Positions 34,837-41,516 of a stretch of 64,000 nucleotides of DNA are shown one piece after another. The stretch is from Clostridia bacterium (GTDB lineage Bacteria > Bacillota > Clostridia > Oscillospirales > CAG-272). A program made the translations under genes and the position numbers. Where the stretch lies: NCBI GenBank assembly GCA_017463125.1, contig JAFTPV010000013.1, positions 1-64,000 on the forward strand. The letters run 5' to 3'. How positions within the stretch are numbered: the stretch's first letter is position 1; each line of letters begins with the position of its first letter. The notes beneath the pieces were generated by a model that had not been told where the DNA came from, searched no databases, and worked only from the letters and a program-made list of their open reading frames with translations.

Positions 34837-35526
34837 TTGGATTACGGATATATTAAGAAAAATCTCGAGGCTCTTAAGGCAGAGCTTTCAGAGCTTCAAG
34901 AAAAATACGGAAATGAAGTCACTCTCGTTGCCGTGACTAAAAGCGGTACAGACGACGAGCTTTTAGCCCTTGCGTCCTTCGGGATAGAGAATATCGGCGA
35001 AAACCGGCCGGGCGAGCTAAAAAGGCGCGGTGAGCTTCTCTCGGCGTCAGGATACGCTCCGGCACTTCACGAGATAGGCAACCTCCAGCGCAACAAGGTA
35101 AAATATATAATTGACAAGGTTTCTCTTATTCACTCTCTTGACAACCTCGAGCTTGCAAGGGAGATAAACAAGAGAGCCGAGGCGGCGGGCAGAGTTGTGC
35201 CTGTGCTTATTGAGATAAACTCGGCAGAGGAGCCGCAAAAGGACGGGGTTATGCCCTCCGACGCTATGGCTTTCTACGAAGAGATAAAGGATATGCCGAA
35301 CATCTCGGTGCGCGGTCTTATGACGATGGGGCCTGTGTGTGACGAGCCCGAGGATATACGCCCGTATTTCAGGCTGACAAAGCAGCTTTTTGATAAAATG
35401 AAGGCTGCGGGCTGCTTCACAGGCAACGGGATACTCTCTATGGGTATGAGCGACAGCTACCGCGTTGCCATCGAAGAGGGTGCGACGCTCGTGCGCGTCG
35501 GACGGCGCCTGTTTATTAAAGATTAA
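34837..35526 (+). CDS. YggS-family PLP-binding protein
   Basis: A 229-residue PLP homeostasis protein of the YggS/PipY (alanine racemase N-terminal-like) fold. The PLP lysine is in LVAVTKSGT near residue 35. Other family motifs are GENRPGELKRR, HEIGNLQRNKVKY, GLMTMGP and LSMGMSDSYRVAIEEGATLVRVG. The start codon is TTG at 34837 behind AAAGGA. It opens the cell-division/envelope cluster, the usual place for yggS next to sepF. Confidence 0.94.
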   Translation: MDYGYIKKNLEALKAELSELQEKYGNEVTLVAVTKSGTDDELLALASFGIENIGENRPGELKRRGELLSASGYAPALHEIGNLQRNKVKYIIDKVSLIHSLDNLELAREINKRAEAAGRVVPVLIEINSAEEPQKDGVMPSDAMAFYEEIKDMPNISVRGLMTMGPVCDEPEDIRPYFRLTKQLFDKMKAAGCFTGNGILSMGMSDSYRVAIEEGATLVRVGRRLFIKD

Positions 35527-35558
35527 AAATTAAGTTAAAATAAAGGAGAAATTAAAAA

Positions 35559-35966
35559 ATGTTTGAATCACTCAGCGAAAAGCTTAAAAGAATGAAGGAT
35601 GAAAAGGACGAGTCTGCTGACATCAGCTTCAAGCCCTACGAGGCTCGCGAGGTTGCAATTGACAGCGCTTACGAAAAGGTAGAAAGACAGGCTCCCATAG
35701 TTGCTAACACAGGCGACTCCGACTCTAACATAGAGCTCAAGGTAGTCAGACCCTCCTCCTTTGACGAGGTTGGCACTATCGCGGATTATCTTCTTGACGG
35801 CTGCACGGTCGTTCTCAACCTTGAGGTTCTCGACCCCGCGTCTACCATAAGAATTCTTGATTTCCTTAACGGAGTAACCTACTCCACCGACGGCGATATA
35901 AAGAACGTTGCCAAGAGCACGTACATAATCACGCCTCACAACGTTGACGTTTCCGACGATAAGTAA
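35559..35966 (+). CDS. sepF: Cell division protein SepF
   Basis: A 135-residue SepF, which links FtsZ to the membrane and aligns Z-ring filaments in Gram-positive bacteria. A short amphipathic N-terminus (MFESLSEKLKRM) should bind membrane. The folded core (~55-130) contains VVRPSSFDEVGTIADYLLDG and LDFLNGVTYSTDG. AAGGAGA precedes the ATG. It follows yggS by 32 bases and is followed by a terminator-like hairpin. Confidence 0.95.
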   Translation: MFESLSEKLKRMKDEKDESADISFKPYEAREVAIDSAYEKVERQAPIVANTGDSDSNIELKVVRPSSFDEVGTIADYLLDGCTVVLNLEVLDPASTIRILDFLNGVTYSTDGDIKNVAKSTYIITPHNVDVSDDK

Positions 35967-36003
35967 TTTTTCTCGGACAGAGCTTAACAAAAAAAGTCAA
36001 AAG

Positions 36004-36040
36004 AGGCTGGGTCGCCTTGGCCCAGCCTATAATTTTATTT
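36004..36040 (+). terminator. Hairpin after sepF, terminator or attenuator
   Basis: AGGCTGGG (36004-36011) pairs with CCCAGCCT (36021-36028) and is followed by ATAATTTTATTTTT. It lies between sepF and yggT, so it may reduce expression of the rest of the cluster. Confidence 0.7.
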
Positions 36041-36063
36041 TTGTAAAAGGAAATTCTCCACTC

Positions 36064-36339
36064 TTGGAAACACTGTTTTTTATTCTGGCGAAAATTATTC
36101 GGATATGGCTTGATCTTACGAGCCTTGCTATGATGGTGAGAATGCTTCTGCCTCTGTTTACAGACGCCGAGGACAGTAAGATAAACGAAATATGCTGTTA
36201 TATTTCCGAGCCATTCGTTGCGCCCGTGCGCGCCGCGATGTATAAAATGAATATCGGACAAAGCTCTCCTATCGACTGGGGATTTTTCGTTGCTTATTTT
36301 ATTCTCTGGCTGCTCCGCTCATTTCTTCCCGAGATATGA
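36064..36339 (+). CDS. YggT-family membrane protein
   Basis: A 91-residue protein with two membrane segments, the YggT family length, normally found beside sepF and thought to act in division or envelope maintenance. The frame is open back to 35944, but that would translate through the post-sepF hairpin. I start at TTG 36064, downstream of AAAGGA (36047-36051), though the spacing of about 12 is long. Conserved content is LTSLAMMVRMLLPLF and PVRAAMYK. It overlaps lspA by ATGA. Confidence 0.8.
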   Translation: METLFFILAKIIRIWLDLTSLAMMVRMLLPLFTDAEDSKINEICCYISEPFVAPVRAAMYKMNIGQSSPIDWGFFVAYFILWLLRSFLPEI

Positions 36340-36887
36340 AAAAACGTAAAGGTGAAAAAGGTTATATGATAAAACTTCCCGATCTTATAAAGAAAAAAAA
36401 GCCGCTTGATTACACGCTCTACACGCTGATAATCGTTGTCGGCATAGTCCTCGACCAGCTTACGAAATACTTGACGGTGACGCTGCTCGAGCTTTATGAA
36501 ACGCACCCGATAATCGAGGGTGTCATTCATTTTACGAGAGTACATAACACGGGTGCCGCCTTTGGCTCAATGAAGGACGCGCGCTGGATTTTTATGATAG
36601 TTTCAACCGCTACGATAATCCTTATGCTCGCCTACCTATATTTCGGTCATGCGTCAAACAGGCTCTACGAGGTGTCGATAGCTATGGTTATCTCGGGCGG
36701 TATCGGAAATATGATAGACAGGATCGCCCTTGGATACGTGGTTGACTTTATCGATTTCAGGCTTATCAATTTCGCGGTGTTCAACGGTGCGGACTCCTTC
36801 GTCTGCGTAGGTGCGGGCCTGCTGATTTTAGCGCTGGTGCTTGAGATGATTGAGGAATCGAAGAGCAAGCAGGGTAAGGCGAAATGA
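36336..36887 (+). CDS. lspA: Lipoprotein signal peptidase
   Basis: A 183-residue integral membrane aspartyl protease that cleaves prolipoprotein signal peptides before the lipidated Cys. The catalytic Asp pair is in GNMIDRIALGYVVDFID and FNGADSFVCVG. VHNTGAAFG is also conserved. Four membrane helices are visible. The start at 36336 overlaps yggT; a second ATG at 36366 has AAAAGG nearby and is equally possible. It would serve the lipoproteins seen in this window. Confidence 0.95.
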   Translation: MKKRKGEKGYMIKLPDLIKKKKPLDYTLYTLIIVVGIVLDQLTKYLTVTLLELYETHPIIEGVIHFTRVHNTGAAFGSMKDARWIFMIVSTATIILMLAYLYFGHASNRLYEVSIAMVISGGIGNMIDRIALGYVVDFIDFRLINFAVFNGADSFVCVGAGLLILALVLEMIEESKSKQGKAK

Positions 36888-37825
36888 CTTACACGGTAAC
36901 GGAAGATAATAAGGGTATGCGCCTTGATGCTCTCGTGGCGGCAGCCTTTGATATTTCAAGGAGTAACGCGGCAAAGCTTATTGAAGAGGGCTGCGTTTCT
37001 GTAAACTCCGCATCCCAGCCGAAGAAATACGCGGCAAGGGTCGGCGACGTTATAGAGCTTACGCTTCCCGAGTGCGCCGAGTGCGAGGCAAAGCCGGAAA
37101 ATATCCCTCTCGACGTCGTATACGAGGACGACTGGATAATAGTGATAAACAAGCCGTCGGGCATGGTGGTGCACCCCGCACCGGGTAACTATTCGGGTAC
37201 GCTTGTCAATGCTCTGCTCTACCACTGTGGCGACTCTCTTTCGGGCATCGGCGGCGTTATTCGACCCGGTATAGTACACAGAATTGATAAGGACACGTCG
37301 GGGCTTCTCGTCTGCGCCAAGTGTGACGAGGCGCACGAGGCTCTATCGGCTGAAATGGCTCATCACGGTATCGTGAGAGAGTACCGCGCGCTCGTTTCGG
37401 GCGGGTTCAAGAGTGACTCGGGAACCGTTGATTACCCCATAGGCCGCCATCCGACTGACAGAAAGAAAATGGCGGTTATACAGGGCGGCTCCCAGACGGC
37501 AAGAGATGCCGTCACTCACTACAAGGTGCTCTCGCGCTTCGGGCAGGTAAGCTATCTTGCGTTGGAGCTGGAAACCGGAAGAACTCACCAGATACGAGTG
37601 CACATGTCGTATATCGGTCACGCGCTCCTCGGTGACGGTGTGTATGCCGGTAACAAGACGCAATTTGAAAAAAAGCACCCCGCACTCTTTGATGGGCAGA
37701 TGCTCCACGCAAAGAGGCTGACGCTAACCCACCCCAAAACAAAGGAACGGATGACGTTTGAATGTGAGCTGCCCGATAATTTCGAGCAAGCGCTCGAGAT
37801 TCTAAAGGGAGAATCAGAGGTGTAA
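36884..37825 (+). CDS. RluD-family 23S rRNA pseudouridine synthase
   Basis: A 313-residue RluA/RluD-type synthase. An N-terminal S4 RNA-binding domain (residues ~12-75) precedes the catalytic domain, whose Asp lies in HRIDKDTSGLLV near residue 130. ETGRTHQIRVHMSYIGH and ALLGDGVYG-type motifs are also present (LLGDGVYAG). It overlaps lspA by ATGA, a pairing common in Firmicutes (lspA-rluD). It closes the cluster before a strong terminator. Confidence 0.93.
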   Translation: MTYTVTEDNKGMRLDALVAAAFDISRSNAAKLIEEGCVSVNSASQPKKYAARVGDVIELTLPECAECEAKPENIPLDVVYEDDWIIVINKPSGMVVHPAPGNYSGTLVNALLYHCGDSLSGIGGVIRPGIVHRIDKDTSGLLVCAKCDEAHEALSAEMAHHGIVREYRALVSGGFKSDSGTVDYPIGRHPTDRKKMAVIQGGSQTARDAVTHYKVLSRFGQVSYLALELETGRTHQIRVHMSYIGHALLGDGVYAGNKTQFEKKHPALFDGQMLHAKRLTLTHPKTKERMTFECELPDNFEQALEILKGESEV

Positions 37826-37861
37826 ACTCTAATTTTTGAAAAGTATTATTTACAAAATGTA

Positions 37862-37909
37862 GCAAAAAGTCACGGAAGCGAGTCCGTGACTTTTTATTTT
37901 CGCCTTTCC
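37862..37909 (+). terminator. Terminator of the sepF-rluD cluster, copy A of a repeat
   Basis: AAAAAGTCACGG (37864-37875) pairs with CCGTGACTTTTT (37884-37895). A nearly identical 45-bp sequence occurs at 38679-38725. Confidence 0.85.
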
Positions 37910-37925
37910 TACGGGGAAATCTTAC

Positions 37926-38019
37926 GGACAGTCGAGGTAGCGAAGCGGCAGAACGGTAGTGAATGGCGTTAATAACGCCAGAGCCGTTCTGTGACCGAGC
38001 CGAAGCGAGACGCCTGTCC
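37926..38019. repeat. Nested palindromic element
   Basis: Outer GGACAG/CTGTCC (37926-37931, 38014-38019), middle CAGAACGG/CCGTTCTG (37949-37956, 37984-37991), inner GGCGTT-AAT-AACGCC (37965-37979). It can fold into one long interrupted hairpin. It encodes nothing evident. Confidence 0.5.
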
Positions 38020-38081
38020 GAGCCTTGTATAAAAGAATTTTTAAGGTAAAAAAGTCTGTTTGCACAATTATCGTTTAATGT

Positions 38082-38312
38082 TCACTTGCTCGAATTCCCG
38101 GATTTTTGATATGTTCCCGAGCGTCCTGCCAAATAATCAATTGGAACATTGTAAAATTCTGCAATTTTTATGATATAATCAAATTTTATTGAATATTTTT
38201 CATTTTCGAGTCTGTTATAAGTTACCCTGTCAATCCCAATAAAATCAGCAATTGTCTGCTGACTCACATTATTATCTATACGTAAATTTTTAATTATTTT
38301 ATGATATTGCAT
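38082..38312 (-). CDS. XRE-family helix-turn-helix regulator
   Basis: A 76-residue Cro/C1-type regulator. The helix-turn-helix region is NVSQQTIADFIGIDRVTYNRLE, and the domain ends PIDYLAG as in the related proteins at 8491 and 38424. I start at 38312 (MQYHKIIKN), which has GGGGG about ten bases upstream; the frame is open to 38435, but an upstream start would overlap the divergent promoter. It is divergent from another XRE gene, with 100 bp of shared control region. Confidence 0.75.
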   Translation of the reverse strand: MQYHKIIKNLRIDNNVSQQTIADFIGIDRVTYNRLENEKYSIKFDYIIKIAEFYNVPIDYLAGRSGTYQKSGNSSK

Positions 38313-38339
38313 AGCTATAATCCCCCTTTTTATATATAA

Positions 38340-38410
38340 TAACACAAATATTACAAAAAGTGTTGACTTTGTAACACAAGTGTTATATAATAGTAGCATA
38401 AATGTTACAA
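38340..38410. promoter_or_regulatory. Shared control region with TAACAC/GTGTTA operators
   Basis: The perfect palindrome TAACAC-AA-GTGTTA (38372-38385) lies between the -35 and -10 boxes of the rightward promoter. Further half-sites (ATAACAC at left, TGTTAC at right) flank it. Repression by one or both adjacent XRE proteins is likely from position. Confidence 0.55.
38363..38391 (+). promoter_or_regulatory. Promoter of the rightward XRE gene
   Basis: TTGACT (38363-38368), 17 bp, TATAAT (38386-38391). Confidence 0.75.
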
Positions 38411-38423
38411 AAAGGAGAAAAAT

Positions 38424-38642
38424 ATGGCATATCATTCAAGACTTAAGCAAATCAGAGAGGAAAGGGGTGTAAAGGAAGAGGAGGTTGCCAGAGTTCTTAA
38501 CACCACCGTAGAGGCGGTTCGGCTTTTTGAAAAGGGAAAGCTGAAAATGAAGCTTCATGAATACATAGAGCTTGCAAAATTTTACAACTTGAGCCTCGAC
38601 TATATAGCCGGATTAATAGACACGCCTCTTCGGTTACATTGA
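38424..38642 (+). CDS. Mini XRE-family helix-turn-helix regulator, paralogue
   Basis: A 72-residue single-domain regulator. EEEVARVLNTTVEAVRLFEKGK forms the helix-turn-helix, and it ends LDYIAGLIDTP, nearly matching the protein at 8491-8709. AAAAAGGAG precedes the ATG. It is divergent from a third XRE gene and ends just before copy B of a duplicated terminator. Function as a repressor is inferred from the fold. Confidence 0.8.
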   Translation: MAYHSRLKQIREERGVKEEEVARVLNTTVEAVRLFEKGKLKMKLHEYIELAKFYNLSLDYIAGLIDTPLRLH

Positions 38643-38678
38643 TTTTTCGGCAAATGGCTCTTTAATATTTTGGGCAAA

Positions 38679-38725
38679 GCAAAAAGTCACGGCAACGAGT
38701 CCGTGACTTTTTATTTTCGCCTTCC
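38679..38725. terminator. Terminator, copy B of a repeat
   Basis: AAAAAGTCACGG (38681-38692) pairs with CCGTGACTTTTT (38701-38712). It serves the rightward XRE gene and can also end the leftward ABC operon. Confidence 0.8.
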
Positions 38726-38759
38726 CTTTGGGGAAGGCTTGGTATTTTACGTGAGAAAA

Positions 38760-39647
38760 TCACAAGACCTTTGAGAGAAAGTCCTTGAGTCTTGGATTTT
38801 TGGGATTATCAAAGATTTCAGATGGAGGTCCTTCCTCCTTGATAACTCCCTCGTCTATGAACAGCACTCTGTCAGCAACCTCTCTGGCGAATCCCATCTC
38901 GTGAGTGACTATGACCATCGTCATTCCCTCTTTCGCGAGGGATTTCATAAGGTCGAGCACCTCGCCGACCATCTCGGGATCAAGCGCAGAGGTCGGCTCG
39001 TCGAAGAGGATAACGTCGGGGTCCATAGCAAGCGCTCTTATGATTGCGACTCTCTGCTTCTGACCGCCCGAGAGCTTTGAGGGATATTCGTCCCTCTTAT
39101 CCTCAAGTCCTATGCGGCGAAGAAGCTCCATAGCCTTCGCCTCCGCCTCCTCCTTCGTCTTCAGCTTAAGCTGTACGGGAGCGAGGGTCAGGTTCTGTAT
39201 AACCGTCATATTGTTGAAAAGGTTAAAGTGCTGGAACACCATACCCATTTTCTGTCTTGCGGAATTTATACCTATGCCGTGCTCTGCGGTGTAGCTCTTA
39301 AGAGCCCCCGAAAAGCCGAGTCCCTCGTATCTTTTGAGCTTACGCTCGTTTACAATAAGCTCGCAGGCATCCTCTGCGCCGTTTTTCGTCAGAGTCTTAT
39401 ATGTACTTGACTCCTTAATTATCTCGGGGTGAAGATATGGGTCGGGAGCAGAAATTAGCGACTCCTCAAGCCACACCTCGCCGCCCGAGGGTATCTCAAG
39501 CAGGTTCATACAGCGGAGAAGCGTGCTTTTTCCGCTGCCGGAGGGGCCGATTATAGCGACCTGCTCGCCCTTTTTTATCTCGCAGTCAACGCCGCGCAGG
39601 ACGGTCAGCTTGCCGAATTTTTTAGTTACTTTCTTAACGCTTATCAC
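38760..39647 (-). CDS. Polar amino-acid ABC importer, ATPase with inserted segment
   Basis: A 295-residue GlnQ/ArtP-type ATPase. Walker A is GPSGSGKST (34-42), the Q-loop is near 139, the signature [11 protein letters not shown] near 190, Walker B with DEPTSALDP near 220, and the H-loop in VTHEMG. These proteins are usually about 240 residues. Here some 60 residues (~63-128, including [18 protein letters not shown] and [14 protein letters not shown]) are inserted between strand GEVWLEE and the Q-loop helix. It energises import through the permease encoded just upstream, with which it overlaps by 14 bases. Confidence 0.93.
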   Translation of the reverse strand: MISVKKVTKKFGKLTVLRGVDCEIKKGEQVAIIGPSGSGKSTLLRCMNLLEIPSGGEVWLEESLISAPDPYLHPEIIKESSTYKTLTKNGAEDACELIVNERKLKRYEGLGFSGALKSYTAEHGIGINSARQKMGMVFQHFNLFNNMTVIQNLTLAPVQLKLKTKEEAEAKAMELLRRIGLEDKRDEYPSKLSGGQKQRVAIIRALAMDPDVILFDEPTSALDPEMVGEVLDLMKSLAKEGMTMVIVTHEMGFAREVADRVLFIDEGVIKEEGPPSEIFDNPKNPRLKDFLSKVL

Positions 39648-40326
39648 CGGCTCTCAACCTCTTTTCTATAAATTTAATACCAAACGTGAGAATATAGACT
39701 ATGGCAAGGTAGAAGCACGCTGCAACCGACATAGGAACTATGTAGCTTGCCATATTCGTACCCGAGCCGATAATCTTCGCCGCTTGGGTAAGGTCGTACA
39801 TACCTATCATACTGACGATGGAGGTTTCCTTGATAAGAGCGATAAGCTCGTTACCGATAGCGGGTATAACGTTCTTTATCGCCTGGGGGATAACTATCCT
39901 TATCATCGTGGTAGCGCCCGAGAGTCCGAGCGCGCGGCCTGCCTCGGTCTGTCCTATGTCAACCGAGAGAATACCCGCTCTAATACTCTCCGAAACGTAG
40001 GCGCCCGAGTTGATACCGAATGCCACTATGGCGGTTATCTCCTGCGGGAAGCCGCGAATAGCGAAGATAGCGTACGCCATGATGAATAGCTGAAGCGCCA
40101 TAGGCGTTCCTCGAATTACGGTGACGTAAATTTTACATATAAGCTTTGGTAAGAGCATCCATTTGGAATTGCCCGAAATGCCGACTATTGCCACAACGGT
40201 ACCGATAAGCAGACCGAGAATGGCTGCAAATATGGAAACTGTCAGGGTGGTTTCAAGACCCTGGTAGATCATATCCATATACTTTTCCGTAGTCAAAAGT
40301 CTTACTATATTATCAAAAAAGTCCAT
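39634..40326 (-). CDS. Polar amino-acid ABC importer, permease
   Basis: A 230-residue HisM/GlnP-type permease with about five membrane helices. The cytoplasmic coupling motif appears as [25 protein letters not shown] within residues ~145-170. It would work as a homodimer with the ATPase encoded downstream. Its start lies 63 bases after the binding-protein gene, behind a hairpin, with GAGGAG just before the ATG. Confidence 0.93.
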   Translation of the reverse strand: MDFFDNIVRLLTTEKYMDMIYQGLETTLTVSIFAAILGLLIGTVVAIVGISGNSKWMLLPKLICKIYVTVIRGTPMALQLFIMAYAIFAIRGFPQEITAIVAFGINSGAYVSESIRAGILSVDIGQTEAGRALGLSGATTMIRIVIPQAIKNVIPAIGNELIALIKETSIVSMIGMYDLTQAAKIIGSGTNMASYIVPMSVAACFYLAIVYILTFGIKFIEKRLRAGDKR

Positions 40327-40342
40327 AAAACTCCTCTAAACA

Positions 40343-40381
40343 TTGAAAAAGAACCTGTGATAAAGCACGGTTCTTTTTCAA
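40343..40381 (-). terminator. Intercistronic hairpin between binding protein and permease
   Basis: A perfect 13-bp inverted repeat (40343-40355 with 40369-40381) with T-rich outer arms. As a partial terminator or 3'-end protector it would let the binding protein be made in excess over the membrane parts. Confidence 0.7.
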
Positions 40382-40389
40382 AAATCAAA

Positions 40390-41277
40390 TTAGTTGCTCA
40401 TACCCATGTGCTGCATAACCATCTTCTCAATCTGAGTCTGACCGTTTGCATCTTCCACAAGAAGCTCTGCAAGAACCTCGTTAATAGCGGTAAGAAGCTC
40501 GGTGTTACCCTTGGTTACGCAGATAGCGTACTCCTCCTCAACGGGAGAATCAGCCTCACCCTCGGCGCCCGAGTAGTAGAGAGGATAGCAGGTAAGTCCC
40601 TTCGTGCTGTTTGAGGTAAGGTACTTTGCGGGAAGCTCGTCGATGATAAGAGCGTCAACGGTGGTTCCGAGCGCGTCAGCCGCAACGTCAGCGTTATCCA
40701 TAGGCTGATGAGTCGTGCCTGTACCGTAAAGAACGCCGTCATAGCCGTAGTCGTTATCAGCAGTAGCGTTTATCTCACCGTCGGTGTAGATCCAACCGGT
40801 AGTATCCGTCTGGGTTGCGATAGTCTTGCCTGCAAGAGCCTCCCAAACGATGTACTCTACGCCGCTGGCAGTCTTTTTAGCAATATCGGAGCCTGCGGGA
40901 AGAACCACGTACTGAATAGAGGTGTAGTAGGGGGTTGAGAAATCAACCTTCGCAGCTCTCTCGTCGGTTACGGTAAGACCTGCGGCGCCGCAGTCAGCAA
41001 GCTGGCCTACCTTAACGGTATCTATGATAATACCAAAATCGCCGTCCTGCCAAACGATGTCCTTACCAAGCTTTTGGCCAACCTTCTCCATAATTTCAAC
41101 GTCAACACCGACGATCTCGGTGCCGTCGTAGTACTCGAAGGGAGCAAAGAAAGCGTTAGTCTGAACGTAGATGGAGCCGCCCTCACCGCCACCGTTATCA
41201 CCGTTATCGGCGGGTGTGCAGGCTGCAAGCGCAAGCATCATTGCAAGCGCAAGAATAAGAGAAATAATCTTTTTCAT
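40390..41277 (-). CDS. Amino-acid ABC importer, substrate-binding lipoprotein
   Basis: A 295-residue family-3 solute-binding protein. The signal peptide ends LALAACTP, so Cys20 is lipidated. After a Gly/Asn-rich linker come the two-lobed domain motifs YVQTNAFFAPFEY, GVDVEIMEKVGQKLG, GLTVTDERAAKVDFSTPYYT and AICVTKGNTELLTAINEVLAEL. The ligand is a polar amino acid; which one cannot be told. It is first in a three-gene leftward operon with a strong promoter. Confidence 0.94.
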   Translation of the reverse strand: MKKIISLILALAMMLALAACTPADNGDNGGGEGGSIYVQTNAFFAPFEYYDGTEIVGVDVEIMEKVGQKLGKDIVWQDGDFGIIIDTVKVGQLADCGAAGLTVTDERAAKVDFSTPYYTSIQYVVLPAGSDIAKKTASGVEYIVWEALAGKTIATQTDTTGWIYTDGEINATADNDYGYDGVLYGTGTTHQPMDNADVAADALGTTVDALIIDELPAKYLTSNSTKGLTCYPLYYSGAEGEADSPVEEEYAICVTKGNTELLTAINEVLAELLVEDANGQTQIEKMVMQHMGMSN

Positions 41278-41327
41278 TTTTTCTGCCTTTCATCAGGGAT
41301 ATACCCGTTTATTATTTTTATGCAACC

Positions 41328-41356
41328 ATTATATAACAAATCAAAATAAATGTCAA
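41328..41356 (-). promoter_or_regulatory. Promoter of the amino-acid importer operon
   Basis: Minus strand TTGACA (41356-41351), 17 bp, TATAAT (41333-41328): a near-consensus promoter. Confidence 0.8.
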
Positions 41357-41444
41357 TAGTAAAAGCAAAATAAAACTGCTTTTTGTGAAAAAATATTCGT
41401 TCCGTCCGAAGTCGCAGTGAATATTTATGCATTTTTGTTTACTG

Positions 41445-41473
41445 TTGATTTTTTTCTCCGTTTGTGATAAAAT
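41445..41473 (+). promoter_or_regulatory. Promoter of the ABC-F gene
   Basis: TTGATT (41445-41450), 17 bp, TAAAAT (41468-41473), about 40 bases before the ATG at 41517. Confidence 0.65.
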
Positions 41474-41516
41474 ATTATGTATTATATCTATTGACTTACG
41501 AAAGGAAACGAAGGAA

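Noticed and set aside
35944..36063. Earlier start for yggT
   Set aside because: It would overlap the end of sepF and translate through the hairpin at 36004-36028.
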